DNA of 64,000 nucleotides from Cytophagales bacterium (GTDB taxonomy: Bacteria > Bacteroidota > Bacteroidia > Cytophagales > Bernardetiaceae), in assembly GCA_013299045.1 (NCBI GenBank), contig JAAFJX010000008.1, positions 1 through 64,000 of the forward strand, read 5' to 3'. Of this stretch, positions 18,866 to 29,273 are shown piece after piece (position 1 is the first letter of the stretch; every line of letters starts with the position of its first letter). A program made the translations under genes and the position numbers. The notes under the pieces are model-generated. The model saw nothing but the letters and a program-made list of their open reading frames with translations. It was not told the DNA's origin and searched no databases.

Positions 18866-21800
18866 ATGCTCACAAAATTACAAACAATTTCCTTTCAATA
18901 TTTTACCCAAACCTCTCATTTTGTTTGTGTTACAAATGCAAGCGGAGTACTGCTCTATGGAAATCCTGCTTTTGAGACAAATTTTGGGCATCTAGCTTCA
19001 TGGACTTCACCCAAACGTGTGCATGAATTGGTTGATACGAATTTTGTGGCCTTACTTGAGCTTATGTTTCAGGGAGACTGGGCGAGTCATGCAGAAATAG
19101 AGCTTTTGCTCAATACCCAAAGCGGCCAAAAAGTGTATGTGGCTATTGAATCATTTTATTCACTTGAAGACAACATACTGATTGTAGCGCGGCCTTTGGG
19201 CGAAGGGCACCGCGTTAATTGGCTAACCGAAAAGATTTTGGGTAATAATTCTTTCGGAATAGTTATAGTAAATCGTTTAGAAGACAGCCATAAACCTTTT
19301 GCAGGTTTTCAACTCTTAGCAGCTAATACAGCAGCCAAAACGATTCTTGATATTGATATAACGACTGCAAAATTGCCAAAGGCAAACTTTTTTGAACATG
19401 AGCGTTTCAAAGAACTTGTGTTGGTCTTTCAGGATATCACTCAAAAAACTAAAAAAGTTATTCCTTATAAACACCCCAAATTAGGACTTAGATATTTGAG
19501 AGTTTTCCCTAATTTTTTTGATAAAGATAATATCGCTTTACTTTTTGAAGATATTACAGAGGGCTATAACAATTACAATGAACTCAGCACGCTTTTTGGT
19601 GCTTCAACGGACTTGATTGTCATCATGAACCGTGATGGCATCATCAAAAACATCAATGATTCATTTTGCAGCTTACTTGAGCTAGAAAAAAAGCAGCTCA
19701 TAGACAAGGCTATGTATGACTACATACACGGCGAGGACAGACCTGAGTTTATGGCAGTCTTAGAGGAAGCTGTTACATTACAAGAATCCAGAAATATTGA
19801 GATGCGCTGCCAGCGTGCCAATGGCACCTATAGAATTTTATCGTGGCGAAGAATTTGGTATGATGCCCAACTAGACGTTATTTATGCACTTGGGCAAAAT
19901 GTAACAGACGCAAAGGTCAAAGATATTCAAATTAGACGCTTACTGGAAGAGTCGCAACGCCTCAACGACGAGCTCAAACAGAAAGTTGAGGCGCTGCACG
20001 AAGCCGAAAAGATGCTCAGCGCAACCGTTCTGACTGCCGAAAACAAGCATATAGAAATCAATACGATTCTCAATACGGTCATAGATGCCATCATCACTAC
20101 CGACCAAACTGGTCTTATTACAAGCGTAAACAGAACTGCCGAAAAACTTTTTGGGTTTAGTAATGAAGAGTTTATTGGCAGCTCCGTCAAAGACCTTATC
20201 AAGATACGCCCTAATCAACAGCCTTCTGATATAAATTTTGGTAGTAAGATACGAAACTTAGACATGGAGGGCTATAGAAAAGATGGCACTACCTTCCCCC
20301 TAGAGCTGAGCATCAATAAAGCAGTACAAGATGATGGAACTTTGCTCATTGTATCTGTAGTGCGCGACATCACCGAAACAAAAAGAGCAGACGAAGAACT
20401 AAACAAAGCCAAAGCGCAGATAGAAAGCATCTTTCAGTCTTTGGATAACATATTTTGGTCTATTGCCGCCACAAAAAATCAAGAACTATTGACCATATCC
20501 GACGCGGTAGAAAGAGTTTTGGGTTACCCCAAATCTGTTTGGCAGCAAGAGGGCCTCATATTTGAAAAAATATGCGATATAACAGCCTTACAAACCTTCA
20601 ACACAACACTCGCACACGCCCTGCGCGACGGCAAAGCAACTTGCGAGTTTGTTGTTAGGCATAAAGACAAGTCTGAAAAGTGGCTCCTGGCCGAAATGAA
20701 GGCCATTACTGATGGGCATGGCATACCTCTACGCATAGACGGTATTTTTACAGACGTAACCACGCGTAAAGAGGCTGAAATTGGCCTGGCCAGCACACAA
20801 ACTATGCTGGAGCAAATTTTAGGCGCACTCTCCGACACCATTCTTTTCGTTGATTTGCAAAGAAACATCAAATGGGCTAACAAGTCTATAGAATCTTTAT
20901 TGGGTTATGAGGTTTCAGAAGTAGTTGGGCACTCTGCAAGCATACTCTACCACAGCATCAATGATTATAACAGATTACGCGATGAAATCTATAATGAAAA
21001 CGGCCCTACGCTTGAAACACACTATGAAGTTTTGCTAAAAACCAAGCAACACGAACCTGTATGGGCTAATGTGTCTGGCTACGTCGTGTTTAACAACGCC
21101 GGTCATCGCATTGGTTTTTTGGGAGTCTTTAGAGATATTACAGAAAAAAAAGCGCTTGAGGCCGAAACTTCCCAAGTTTATAGCCTACTGGAAGAGATAA
21201 AAGAAACGCTAGACGTTACCAAAGATGCCATTTTTATATTTGACACCTTTACGCAGCCTTTCAAGTACACCAATCGCGGTGCCATAGAACTGACTGGCTA
21301 CAGCCCTGAAGTTCTCAAAAGCAAAAATTTTGTGAGTCTAGTAACCAAAGATAGGCGCGAAGAAATAAATTTTTGGATGAACAATATTCTTAACAAAGAA
21401 AATAGAAAGCAAGTATCCGAAAAAGAACTCATACGCGCAGACGGACGCAGAATCCCGGTTGAGGTGCTTTTGCAATGGGTAGAAGATGAGGACGGTATCA
21501 AAAACCGGTATATCTCCATTGTTAGGGATATCTCGGACCGTAAAAATGCCGAAACCCGTCTCAAAGAAAATGAACTAAAATTCCGTTCTACTTTTGAACA
21601 AGCTGCACTAGGTATAGGCCACGTAACCCTAGACTTCAAAAGAGCTACGTTTAACAAACAGTTCTATCAAATTATTGGCCACCCTCAAAACGAAGGAGAT
21701 GGCCTCATATATCTTTGGCAGGCTATCCATCAAGACTACCGTCGCTCACTACGGCGCGAATTTCTTAAACTCGTTAATGATTCGGCAGACGACTTTAGTA

Positions 21801-22672
21801 CTGAACTCCTGTTTTTAACACAAAACAATGAAGAAAAATGGATTAACCTAAACGCTTCCCTTGTTCGTGATGAGCGCAATGTACCTGCCTTTATTGTGGT
21901 ATTCTTAACAGACGTTTCCTATGAAAAACAGGCCAAAATACAACTCAAAGACACTCTAGACGAACTAAAAATTAAAAATTTTGAGCTTGACCAATTTGTC
22001 TATAAAACCTCACACGATTTACGCTCGCCACTTACCTCCATCATGGGGCTTATCAATGTCATTCGCTTAGAAGACGAAATGCAAAACCTGCCGCTCTACA
22101 TTGATAAAATTGAAGAGCGCGTTCATAGACTCGATAATTTTATTGCGCTCATACTCACCTATTCAAAATCTGCCAATTCCCCACTCAATATAAAAAGTGT
22201 TGATTTTGAAGAGCTGGTCAATGATGCCAAAGAAGAACTAAAATATTTGCCAAATGCAGAACGTTTGGACATTAAGTTAAGCATAGACAACCCCAACGTA
22301 ATAATCTATCATTCCGACCCTTTTCGTTTGGGCATCATTTTGAAAAATATTGTTTCGAACGCCATCAAATACATGAACTTAGGGCGCTCGCATAATTTTT
22401 TGTCTATACACACCCAGATTAATCGTGAAAAATGCTTCATTACTATTTCAGATAATGGCATCGGCATTGAACAAATTTATATAGACAAAATCTTTGATAT
22501 GTTTTACAGAGCCAGCGAACAAGCAGAGGGTTCTGGGCTTGGTTTATACATTGTTAAACAAACAGTTAAGATGCTTCAAGGCGAAGTTAAGCTCATGAGC
22601 AAAGCAGGTAGCGGCACAACATTTTTGTTAGAATTACCGAACCTGCCCTACTTAAAAATGGGTACTGCCTAA
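18866..22672 (+). CDS. Multi-PAS sensor histidine kinase
   Basis: 1268 residues, apparently cytoplasmic: no signal peptide and no convincing membrane span. About seven PAS or PAC units follow one another (roughly 10-120, 240-350, 395-505, 515-640, 645-765, 770-900, 905-1020), recognised by repeated openings such as VIDAIITTDQTGLI and endings such as VVRDITETKRADEEL. A short coiled coil lies near 355-395. The kinase core has the H box with His1050 (TSHDLRSPLTS), the N box (KNIVSNAIKYM), G1 (DNGIGIE) and G2 (GSGLGLYIV). It should autophosphorylate His1050 and pass the phosphate to a separate response regulator, since no receiver domain is attached and none is adjacent. The signals sensed (redox, gases, small molecules) are unknown. 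Confidence 0.92.
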   Translation: MLTKLQTISFQYFTQTSHFVCVTNASGVLLYGNPAFETNFGHLASWTSPKRVHELVDTNFVALLELMFQGDWASHAEIELLLNTQSGQKVYVAIESFYSLEDNILIVARPLGEGHRVNWLTEKILGNNSFGIVIVNRLEDSHKPFAGFQLLAANTAAKTILDIDITTAKLPKANFFEHERFKELVLVFQDITQKTKKVIPYKHPKLGLRYLRVFPNFFDKDNIALLFEDITEGYNNYNELSTLFGASTDLIVIMNRDGIIKNINDSFCSLLELEKKQLIDKAMYDYIHGEDRPEFMAVLEEAVTLQESRNIEMRCQRANGTYRILSWRRIWYDAQLDVIYALGQNVTDAKVKDIQIRRLLEESQRLNDELKQKVEALHEAEKMLSATVLTAENKHIEINTILNTVIDAIITTDQTGLITSVNRTAEKLFGFSNEEFIGSSVKDLIKIRPNQQPSDINFGSKIRNLDMEGYRKDGTTFPLELSINKAVQDDGTLLIVSVVRDITETKRADEELNKAKAQIESIFQSLDNIFWSIAATKNQELLTISDAVERVLGYPKSVWQQEGLIFEKICDITALQTFNTTLAHALRDGKATCEFVVRHKDKSEKWLLAEMKAITDGHGIPLRIDGIFTDVTTRKEAEIGLASTQTMLEQILGALSDTILFVDLQRNIKWANKSIESLLGYEVSEVVGHSASILYHSINDYNRLRDEIYNENGPTLETHYEVLLKTKQHEPVWANVSGYVVFNNAGHRIGFLGVFRDITEKKALEAETSQVYSLLEEIKETLDVTKDAIFIFDTFTQPFKYTNRGAIELTGYSPEVLKSKNFVSLVTKDRREEINFWMNNILNKENRKQVSEKELIRADGRRIPVEVLLQWVEDEDGIKNRYISIVRDISDRKNAETRLKENELKFRSTFEQAALGIGHVTLDFKRATFNKQFYQIIGHPQNEGDGLIYLWQAIHQDYRRSLRREFLKLVNDSADDFSTELLFLTQNNEEKWINLNASLVRDERNVPAFIVVFLTDVSYEKQAKIQLKDTLDELKIKNFELDQFVYKTSHDLRSPLTSIMGLINVIRLEDEMQNLPLYIDKIEERVHRLDNFIALILTYSKSANSPLNIKSVDFEELVNDAKEELKYLPNAERLDIKLSIDNPNVIIYHSDPFRLGIILKNIVSNAIKYMNLGRSHNFLSIHTQINREKCFITISDNGIGIEQIYIDKIFDMFYRASEQAEGSGLGLYIVKQTVKMLQGEVKLMSKAGSGTTFLLELPNLPYLKMGTA

Positions 22673-22789
22673 TCTTAAAAAAAAATATTTCAAAAAAAAT
22701 AGTCCTAATCTTTGTGTTTAGAGCGCAATCTGCTAGATTTAACGCATCTTGCATAGGTTTAATCCGCGCATATATACTCAAAGAAACCA

Positions 22790-24193
22790 ATGAAATTTTT
22801 AATATATATCTCTTGCTTGTTAAGCCTCATGGCCGCTTGCAGTCAAAAAATTAATCCTGAAAAACCCAAACTAATAGCGGGTAAATCTTTGGGCGATGCA
22901 CCTATTTCTAGCATAGGCATTCCGCTTTCTATTGAGGTTGCTGAAATTGAAAATGCGCTCAACGAAGCATTAAAGCCCGTTATTTACGAAGATAATGACT
23001 TTGAGAATAACCAAAAAGACGATTTTAAGGTAAAACTGTCCAAGCTAGGAGCAGCAAGTTTAGATATGAGTGGTAATATGCTACGTGCCAGTATGCCTCT
23101 GCGTGTGGAGGCGGAGTTGCGTTTGATTGGCAAAAAAATAGGCAAAAGAACGCTTATCCAAGAAACTAAAAAAGTCAGTTTTGAGGCCACTGTGCGGCTT
23201 CGTAGCAGCTTAGCCCTCCAAGAAGATTGGCGCATTATGCCTAATACCGAAATAGACCAAATTACTTGGATAAAAAGGCCAACCTTGAAAGTAGGGAGGC
23301 TCAAAATCCCACTGGATATGCTCGTAGAAAAGATTCTGAGAAAAAAAGAAACCAAACTAGAAGCCGCGCTAGATAAGGTCATCTATGAAAAAATCCCACT
23401 AAAAAAGCAAGTAGATAAAATTTGGCTTTCTATGCAAAAACCTATATTGCTGGATAAAAAAAGCCAAATGCTCTGGTTAGTTAATGCGCCGCAACGTATT
23501 TCGGCTATGCAACCCAGTGCTGAAAATGATTTGCTAACCATCAGGCTTAAACTAGAAACCTCTTTACAAACTGTTGTGGGTAAGGAACCACCTACCAACA
23601 TGAAGCCTTTGCCTAATTTATTGCTAGCTAGAACTTTACCCGATAGTTTTAAGATATACATGAATTGTCGTGCTTTTTATACAGGTCTTTCAGAGATTCT
23701 GAATAAAAAATTGGATAAAAAAGAGTTTGAAAAAGGAGGGGCAAAAGTAAGGATAAAGGACGTGGAGATAGACGGCGGTGGCGATATTCTTGTGGTGGGG
23801 CTTAAACTCAAGGGGGACTTGAACGGGCAAGTTTATTTGAGCGGAAAGCCCACACTAGACTCCGCCCAAAAAAGCCTGACTATCAAAGATTTTGGTTTTG
23901 ATATGCACAGCGAGGAGGTGCTCCTTTCGGTAGGAGATTGGCTGCTCAACAGTACGCTAATAGGTTATGTGGAAGAAAACGTATCCATTCCTCTCGACTC
24001 GCTCTCCTATCAAATCCCTGATAAAATTGTGGCGGGGCTAAATAAAAGTAAGTTGGGTGAGCGCTTGGAGTTAGATTTTTCTGCCTTTGCTTTCAAGCCA
24101 GTCAGCTTGGTCATGACAGGTGCTGCCATTGAAGCGCTCATTCTGGCTGAGGGCAAAAGCAGTTTGAACATCAAAAAAATTACTAAAAAATAG
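22790..24193 (+). CDS. DUF4403 family lipoprotein
   Basis: 467 residues. The signal peptide ends in SLMAAC, so Cys17 is the likely lipid anchor. The mature protein opens with SSIGIPLSIEVAEIENALNEAL, which in shortened form (IPLSIEVAEIENALN) is the typical start of DUF4403, a family with internally repeated long beta and helix units resembling lipid-binding tubular folds. From family knowledge the function is unknown; a role in lipid handling at the outer membrane is inference. The P-type ATPase gene begins 20 bp after its stop, so the two likely form an operon. Confidence 0.82.
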   Translation: MKFLIYISCLLSLMAACSQKINPEKPKLIAGKSLGDAPISSIGIPLSIEVAEIENALNEALKPVIYEDNDFENNQKDDFKVKLSKLGAASLDMSGNMLRASMPLRVEAELRLIGKKIGKRTLIQETKKVSFEATVRLRSSLALQEDWRIMPNTEIDQITWIKRPTLKVGRLKIPLDMLVEKILRKKETKLEAALDKVIYEKIPLKKQVDKIWLSMQKPILLDKKSQMLWLVNAPQRISAMQPSAENDLLTIRLKLETSLQTVVGKEPPTNMKPLPNLLLARTLPDSFKIYMNCRAFYTGLSEILNKKLDKKEFEKGGAKVRIKDVEIDGGGDILVVGLKLKGDLNGQVYLSGKPTLDSAQKSLTIKDFGFDMHSEEVLLSVGDWLLNSTLIGYVEENVSIPLDSLSYQIPDKIVAGLNKSKLGERLELDFSAFAFKPVSLVMTGAAIEALILAEGKSSLNIKKITKK

Positions 24194-24213
24194 CCTTTTT
24201 ATATCATTGTTTC

Positions 24214-27000
24214 ATGCGCAGAAAAGCAGCTTACCAATCTACGAACGACGAACTCTTTAAATTCTTTGGGACAGACCGCCACAGCGGACTTACCAACGAA
24301 CTATTTTTTAGGCAGAAAAAACGCTATGGTGCCAATCGTATATTTGCAGCAGTTACAAACGGCGCGTTCAAAACCTTTTTCCTGGAGTTAAAAAAGCCTT
24401 TGTTTTTCGTTATGCTTGTTATGTGTATGGTGGATACGCTCATTCACTTCAACGATACGGGCAATTATAGCGGTCTATTATTGCTGGCTGCTCTGCTTCT
24501 TAATGCTTTTTTGGGCGCATGGCAAGAGTGGCGTTCGGCCAAAATTTTAGACAAAATCAAGCATCAAGAGCATATTGTTTGTAATACGCTCAGAAATGGT
24601 AAAATTAATAAGACGAATGATTTTCAACTCGTTCCTGGCGACCTAGTTCGGCTAAGTGCAGGCGACAAAGTGCCCGCAGATATGCGCTTGCTGGAGTCTG
24701 AAAATCTTGTTTGCGACGAGTTCGTTCTCTTTGGCAGCACCGAACCCAAAAGTAAACACGCCAACATCATCTTGGATAAAGACCTACCGCTTTATCGCTG
24801 GGATAACTGCTGTTTCAAAGGCACAAAGGTCATTGCGGGTAGCGCGCTGGGGCTTGTTTACGCCATAGGTAAGCACACACAATTAGGTCAAATTAAGGCA
24901 CTTTCAAGCATTATTACGCCGCGCCTAACCCCCATTGAAAGCGAATTGAGGAAGGCCGCTATTTTTGTGGCTTATTTTCTGATATTTTTGAGCGTTCCTA
25001 TGCTTTGGATAAACTTCAAGCAAAACGGGCAGTTTTTTATGGAGCTAAGCAAGCTCTTCATGGGCGGCCATACCAGCACGTTTCCCATTCTGGTAGCCTT
25101 CAATAAAATGAAAGATGGCCTCAAGTATGTTATAGAAGAAACCATTACTCTTGGCTCAGCGCTCATGCCCATAGGCTTACCCCTGCAACTCTATCTGGCA
25201 CTCCTGATTGCACTGCGCAAATTCCCACTGACTGATGTGGTTTTCAAAAAACTTTCTACCATAGAAACATTAGGCTCACTTACTACGGTTGTTTTAGACA
25301 AAACAGGAACCATGTCTTCTAATGAAATGGTGGTGCAAAAACTCATAGGAGCTGATGGTGTTCTGCAGATAAGCGGACATGGCTATGCCCCAGAGGGCGA
25401 GCTGCTAAACGCCGAAAACCAAGTACTCAGCAACGACAACTACGGTAATTTTGGCCAGCTCTTACAAGCTGCTGCCCTCTGTACCAATGCGCAAGTGCTA
25501 GCCCCTACCGCTTCTATCCCTTACTGGCACGCCAAAGGCGAAGCCACCGATGCCGCTTTTGCTACCCTTGCCCAAAAGATTAGGAAGGCTGGCATAAAAT
25601 CTGATAAAAATCAGTTTCTCATTCAAGTATTTGATTTTGAACCCAAAACACAGCGTTCATCTATACTCTGGCGCGCTGATGGGCGTAATCGCTCTTTTGT
25701 GAAAGGCTCTATTGAAGCTGTTTTGGCTGAATGTGAATTTTATATCAAAGACCAGCGCCGCTTTAAACTAGATGCAGAAAGCAGAACCAACTTTTTGGCA
25801 ATGGCGCAAGAACAAGAAATGAAGGAGTTTAGAGTCATTGCCTTAGCAACAAGAGAGCTGGATAACTACAGCTATTACACAACCGAAGACACCGAAACAA
25901 GGCTAGATTTTGTCGGTTTGGCTTGTTTAGCAGACCCCCCTCACGAAGATATGCCCGAAGTGATTAAAAACCTTGAAGCATTGGCTATGAACGTGGTCGT
26001 TATTACTGGCGATAGCCCAAAAACTACCCAGTCTTTAGCACACCGAATTGGGTTGAAAAATACCAAAAAAGAAAGCCCAATCGCACTTTATTTTAATGAA
26101 AAAACAGCTGAGCATTTGAATCTGCTAGACGACGAAAAGGCACTTATTCTGGGTAGGGCATCTGCCGAAAATAAATACGAGCTTATCAAAGAACTCCAAC
26201 AAAAAGGAGAAGTTGTAGCTGTTATAGGTGATGGAGTAAACGATATTGCTGCCATCAAGCAAGCAGATGTGGGCGTAGCCTTAGGCATTAGGGGGGCTGA
26301 TGAAACCATGGAGGTTGCACAAATGACCCTAGTAAAAGATAAATTGAGCTTTTTTGCTTACGGTTTGGCCGAAAGTAAGGCGCTTTCTAAAAATATTGCG
26401 GTTTTAAGCATTTCTTATCTAGCCATGCTTTTTGCAGAAGCATTTTTGGGTTTCGCGGACTATTTTTTGCCTGTTACCATCATTGACCCTGCTCTTATTG
26501 TTTTGAGTGATGTCATCAGCATGACTGTTCCTTTAAGTATGCTGATTTATGACAAACAAGAAAGCCGTGGCACTGGCGCTAAGAAAAACACTAACATATT
26601 GTCGCACACAAACCTGATGCTAGCCACTGTTTTTGGTGGTATGATAACACTAGGCATTTTTGCGGTCAATTATCTCGGTTATATGTATAACCCCACGCAG
26701 AAGAGTTATACCTTCCTAACTTTTGGTAGCCTAATTTTAATGAGCTTACTGACTATGATGTATATGCGTTCACCACAGCAAAGCCTTTTTTCTGCTCAAA
26801 CTCTCAGCAACAATTACCTTCTGAGAGGTATTGCCTTTGCTTTGTTTACGGTCATTGCACTTTACTATATTCCTTTTGTGAGTGCGCTTTTTGGCAGTTC
26901 TTATCAAAGTGTGGGCTTTTTGCAATGGGCTATTATACTGGGCGTATCGGCTGTTTATATGTTAATTTTAGAGCTTATTCGTTTTGCACGAAAGCTATAG
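24214..27000 (+). CDS. Divergent P2-like P-type ATPase with altered catalytic motifs
   Basis: 928 residues in the membrane, with the layout of Ca/Na/K-type (P2) pumps: cation-ATPase N-domain, A domain, P domain, and C-terminal membrane helices. The phosphorylation site DKTGT (Asp362), TGDSPKT and GDGVNDIAA are intact. Three other key sites are not. The A-domain TGES loop reads FGST (173-176), losing the Glu that drives dephosphorylation. The M4 PEGLP reads PIGLP (319-323), replacing the ion-binding Glu by Ile320. In M6, aligned on the conserved prolines, SERCA positions N796, T799 and D800 correspond to D766, S769 and M770. It may pump a different substrate, work slowly, or be a phosphorylatable non-pump. 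The reading frame is intact, so it is not a simple pseudogene. The upstream gene encodes a DUF4403 lipoprotein 20 bp away. Confidence 0.88.
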   Translation: MRRKAAYQSTNDELFKFFGTDRHSGLTNELFFRQKKRYGANRIFAAVTNGAFKTFFLELKKPLFFVMLVMCMVDTLIHFNDTGNYSGLLLLAALLLNAFLGAWQEWRSAKILDKIKHQEHIVCNTLRNGKINKTNDFQLVPGDLVRLSAGDKVPADMRLLESENLVCDEFVLFGSTEPKSKHANIILDKDLPLYRWDNCCFKGTKVIAGSALGLVYAIGKHTQLGQIKALSSIITPRLTPIESELRKAAIFVAYFLIFLSVPMLWINFKQNGQFFMELSKLFMGGHTSTFPILVAFNKMKDGLKYVIEETITLGSALMPIGLPLQLYLALLIALRKFPLTDVVFKKLSTIETLGSLTTVVLDKTGTMSSNEMVVQKLIGADGVLQISGHGYAPEGELLNAENQVLSNDNYGNFGQLLQAAALCTNAQVLAPTASIPYWHAKGEATDAAFATLAQKIRKAGIKSDKNQFLIQVFDFEPKTQRSSILWRADGRNRSFVKGSIEAVLAECEFYIKDQRRFKLDAESRTNFLAMAQEQEMKEFRVIALATRELDNYSYYTTEDTETRLDFVGLACLADPPHEDMPEVIKNLEALAMNVVVITGDSPKTTQSLAHRIGLKNTKKESPIALYFNEKTAEHLNLLDDEKALILGRASAENKYELIKELQQKGEVVAVIGDGVNDIAAIKQADVGVALGIRGADETMEVAQMTLVKDKLSFFAYGLAESKALSKNIAVLSISYLAMLFAEAFLGFADYFLPVTIIDPALIVLSDVISMTVPLSMLIYDKQESRGTGAKKNTNILSHTNLMLATVFGGMITLGIFAVNYLGYMYNPTQKSYTFLTFGSLILMSLLTMMYMRSPQQSLFSAQTLSNNYLLRGIAFALFTVIALYYIPFVSALFGSSYQSVGFLQWAIILGVSAVYMLILELIRFARKL

Positions 27001-27324
27001 AGCCGTCCCTTAAAAAGTTGGCATAAGAACAAGCACATCAATTGATTGATATGATTTATCTGCTTTAGGAACACCCTCATGATTTTGGGTGGCTTTTTCT
27101 TTGATTCACTCGCTTACAAAACATGACTGCAAAGAAAATCTCACCTTCTGACCTTTGAGCCATTCGCTTTTGTCTGATGCGAGGCGTGGCAGGCCGCAAG
27201 AAGCCCTTGAGGTTTTGCCAGTTATTTGACAAAATAGGCTAAAAACTAAGAGATTTTGAAGATGAAATTCTTGTTTAATTTACTGATAATAAATACCTTA
27301 GATACATTTCAAGGGACGACTAGC
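27001..27324. mobile_element. MITE-like element, copy 1 (both ends present)
   Basis: A 324-bp non-coding element fills the gap between two convergent genes, beginning at the ATPase stop and ending 7 bp before the Spo0M stop. Its ends are inverted (GCCGTCCCTTAAAAA at left; AAGGGACGAC at right). Read in reverse it matches the copy at 33549-34022 over most of its length, including the internal block with CAAATAACTGGCAAAAC and CAGACAAAAGCGAATGGCTC. No transposase is encoded. No clean target duplication is visible. Confidence 0.7.
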
Positions 27325-27330
27325 TAATTC

Positions 27331-28086
27331 TTAGCGGCTTATTGCTGCTTGTATCTCCGTTTTGAGAATTGGTAGTATTGCCGATTCATTATGAATATTG
27401 ACCTCCAAACGAAGACTTTTTTCGCCTAAGTCTAGCCCCAGACGGCGGCGGTCTATCTCTAAAAATAATTCTGTACAGTCATATTGGCTTATGAATATGA
27501 CTTCAAGCTCCTCTAAGTCTTGCTTAAACGTTGTTGTTGGCCTAAAAACAAGTTTTTGAACGAAAGGAAAGCGCGTATTCATACGATAGTGGCGCGGCTC
27601 ATACTCAAGGCTGTCCAAACTAAAGCCCAGTTTCTGTAACGCACCCAGTATGCTCTTGTTGAAAACATCAGGCAATATGCGTATATGGTCAGCATCGGTG
27701 GGGTCTAATGCTGAATCAATATCGGCACTGGTTTTAAGCCATGTTTGGGTATTGGCATTCAGTGAAAGAGGGGTATCAGTGGGTATTTCAAATTCAAACG
27801 GAATCTGCTGTGTTGTTTTGGCTTTTAGTAAAAGAGGATTGGGTAATACGTCTTGCTCCAGAACGGTATAAACTGTTTGGCCGCCTTCGTCTGGCGTACC
27901 GAATGGAATTTGAGTTAGCAAAAATATTTTGATTTTGTCTATCTGCTGGTCTGTATTACCGCCTTTCAACAAAACATAACCTTTCAAAACTTCACCTGCC
28001 ATAAACTCTTCTTTTTCAAGAATAGTATCTACCTCCGCAGCGCCTATGCCAATACTTGCCAATATTTTTTTAAAAAAAGAAGCCAT
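27331..28086 (-). CDS. Spo0M-like (sporulation-control) protein
   Basis: 251 residues, cytoplasmic. The N-terminal SIGIGAAEVDTILEKEEF and the GEVLKGYVLLKGGNTDQQI region (GYVLLKGGNTDQ) match the Spo0M family, which has an arrestin-like beta-sandwich. In Bacillus, Spo0M modulates sporulation and cell organisation; Bacteroidota do not sporulate, so the role here is unknown. A paralogue lies at 31393-32163. The gene is a single unit whose end abuts a MITE-like element. Confidence 0.85.
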   Translation of the reverse strand: MASFFKKILASIGIGAAEVDTILEKEEFMAGEVLKGYVLLKGGNTDQQIDKIKIFLLTQIPFGTPDEGGQTVYTVLEQDVLPNPLLLKAKTTQQIPFEFEIPTDTPLSLNANTQTWLKTSADIDSALDPTDADHIRILPDVFNKSILGALQKLGFSLDSLEYEPRHYRMNTRFPFVQKLVFRPTTTFKQDLEELEVIFISQYDCTELFLEIDRRRLGLDLGEKSLRLEVNIHNESAILPILKTEIQAAISR

Positions 28087-28142
28087 AACTAAATTGACGT
28101 TTTGTTAGTGCAATGAATTAAAGTGCTTTTGATTAGAGCGCA

Positions 28143-29273
28143 TTAAGCAAAGAAACTGGCTACTTGCTCTGAAATGTAATCAACTTGCGCATCGGTTAGC
28201 TCATAGTAAAGCGGCAAACGAAGCAGTCTATCCATAAAGAAATCACTTTGCGGCATAGCTCTGCCATCGTGCTTGTCTGCAAAATAAGGGCTGTTGTGCA
28301 AGGAGAGATAATGAAAAACAGCATGGACTTGTTTGCTTCGCAAATGTGCGATAAGGGCAGTTCTTTGGGCTAAATCTTGACACCAAACGAAGTAGATATG
28401 TCCGTTGTTGGTGGCATAAGCAGGTAGCTCAGGTACTTGTAAATGGCCTTTTTGTACAAGTGAGGCCAAATTGGTATGATAGCGCTGCCATATCGCTTTG
28501 CGTCGTGTTTGAATGCGGTCAATATTCTCAATTTGGGCATATAGGAAAGCCGCAATGATTTCGGAGGGTAGAAAAGACGAGCCAATATCCACCCAGCCGT
28601 ATTTGTCCACTTCACCTCTAAAAAATGCAGTTCTATTAGTGCCTTTTTCACGGATAACTTCCGCTCTTGCAGCATATTGCGCATCGTTGATGGCCAACAA
28701 ACCTCCCTCTCCCGAAATGATATTTTTTGTTTCGTGAAAAGAAAAAGCCGCCAAATGACCAATACTGCCCAAGGGACGATTTTCAAAGTAAGAGTCGATG
28801 GCCTGAGCAGCGTCTTCTATCACCTTCAAGTTATATTTTTGTGCTAAGCGCATAACTTCGTGCATATTACAGGCCACACCTGCATAATGGACTACCACAA
28901 TAGCCTTCGTGCGTGCTGTTATGAGTGGTTCTATGAGGCGGGTATCCATGTTGGGGTGCTTGGCTTCGCTATCCACAAAAACAATTTTTGCGCCCCGCAA
29001 CACAAAGGCATTAGAGGTAGAAACGAAAGTATAGGCTGGCATAATGACCTCATCGCCCTCTTTAATGTCTAACAAAATAGCGCACATCTCTAGCGCATCA
29101 GTGCAGGAGGTAGTCAGAAGGGCTTTCTTGAAACCATATTTTTCTTCAAAAAACTGATGACACTTTTTAGTGAAGTTCCCGTCGCCCGAAATCTTGCCCG
29201 AAGCCACAGCCGCCTGTATATAAGCCGTTTCTGCGCCTGTCATGTAAGGCTTATTGAATGGAATTGGCTGCAT
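28143..29273 (-). CDS. wecE: dTDP-4-amino-4,6-dideoxygalactose transaminase (WecE-type)
   Basis: 376 residues, DegT/DnrJ/EryC1 aminotransferase fold. WecE transfers an amino group from glutamate to dTDP-4-keto-6-deoxyglucose in the cytoplasm, making dTDP-Fuc4N for surface polysaccharide. The N-terminal PFNKPYMTGAE and the PLP-lysine region SFHETKNIISGEGG (Lys183) match the WecE subgroup closely; the SFHETKN sequence separates it from the ArnB and DesV groups, which carry S-F-x-x-x-K with other residues. PAYTFVSTSNAFVL is also characteristic. No other sugar nucleotide genes are adjacent, which is unusual for this pathway. It has its own promoter. Confidence 0.9.
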   Translation of the reverse strand: MQPIPFNKPYMTGAETAYIQAAVASGKISGDGNFTKKCHQFFEEKYGFKKALLTTSCTDALEMCAILLDIKEGDEVIMPAYTFVSTSNAFVLRGAKIVFVDSEAKHPNMDTRLIEPLITARTKAIVVVHYAGVACNMHEVMRLAQKYNLKVIEDAAQAIDSYFENRPLGSIGHLAAFSFHETKNIISGEGGLLAINDAQYAARAEVIREKGTNRTAFFRGEVDKYGWVDIGSSFLPSEIIAAFLYAQIENIDRIQTRRKAIWQRYHTNLASLVQKGHLQVPELPAYATNNGHIYFVWCQDLAQRTALIAHLRSKQVHAVFHYLSLHNSPYFADKHDGRAMPQSDFFMDRLLRLPLYYELTDAQVDYISEQVASFFA

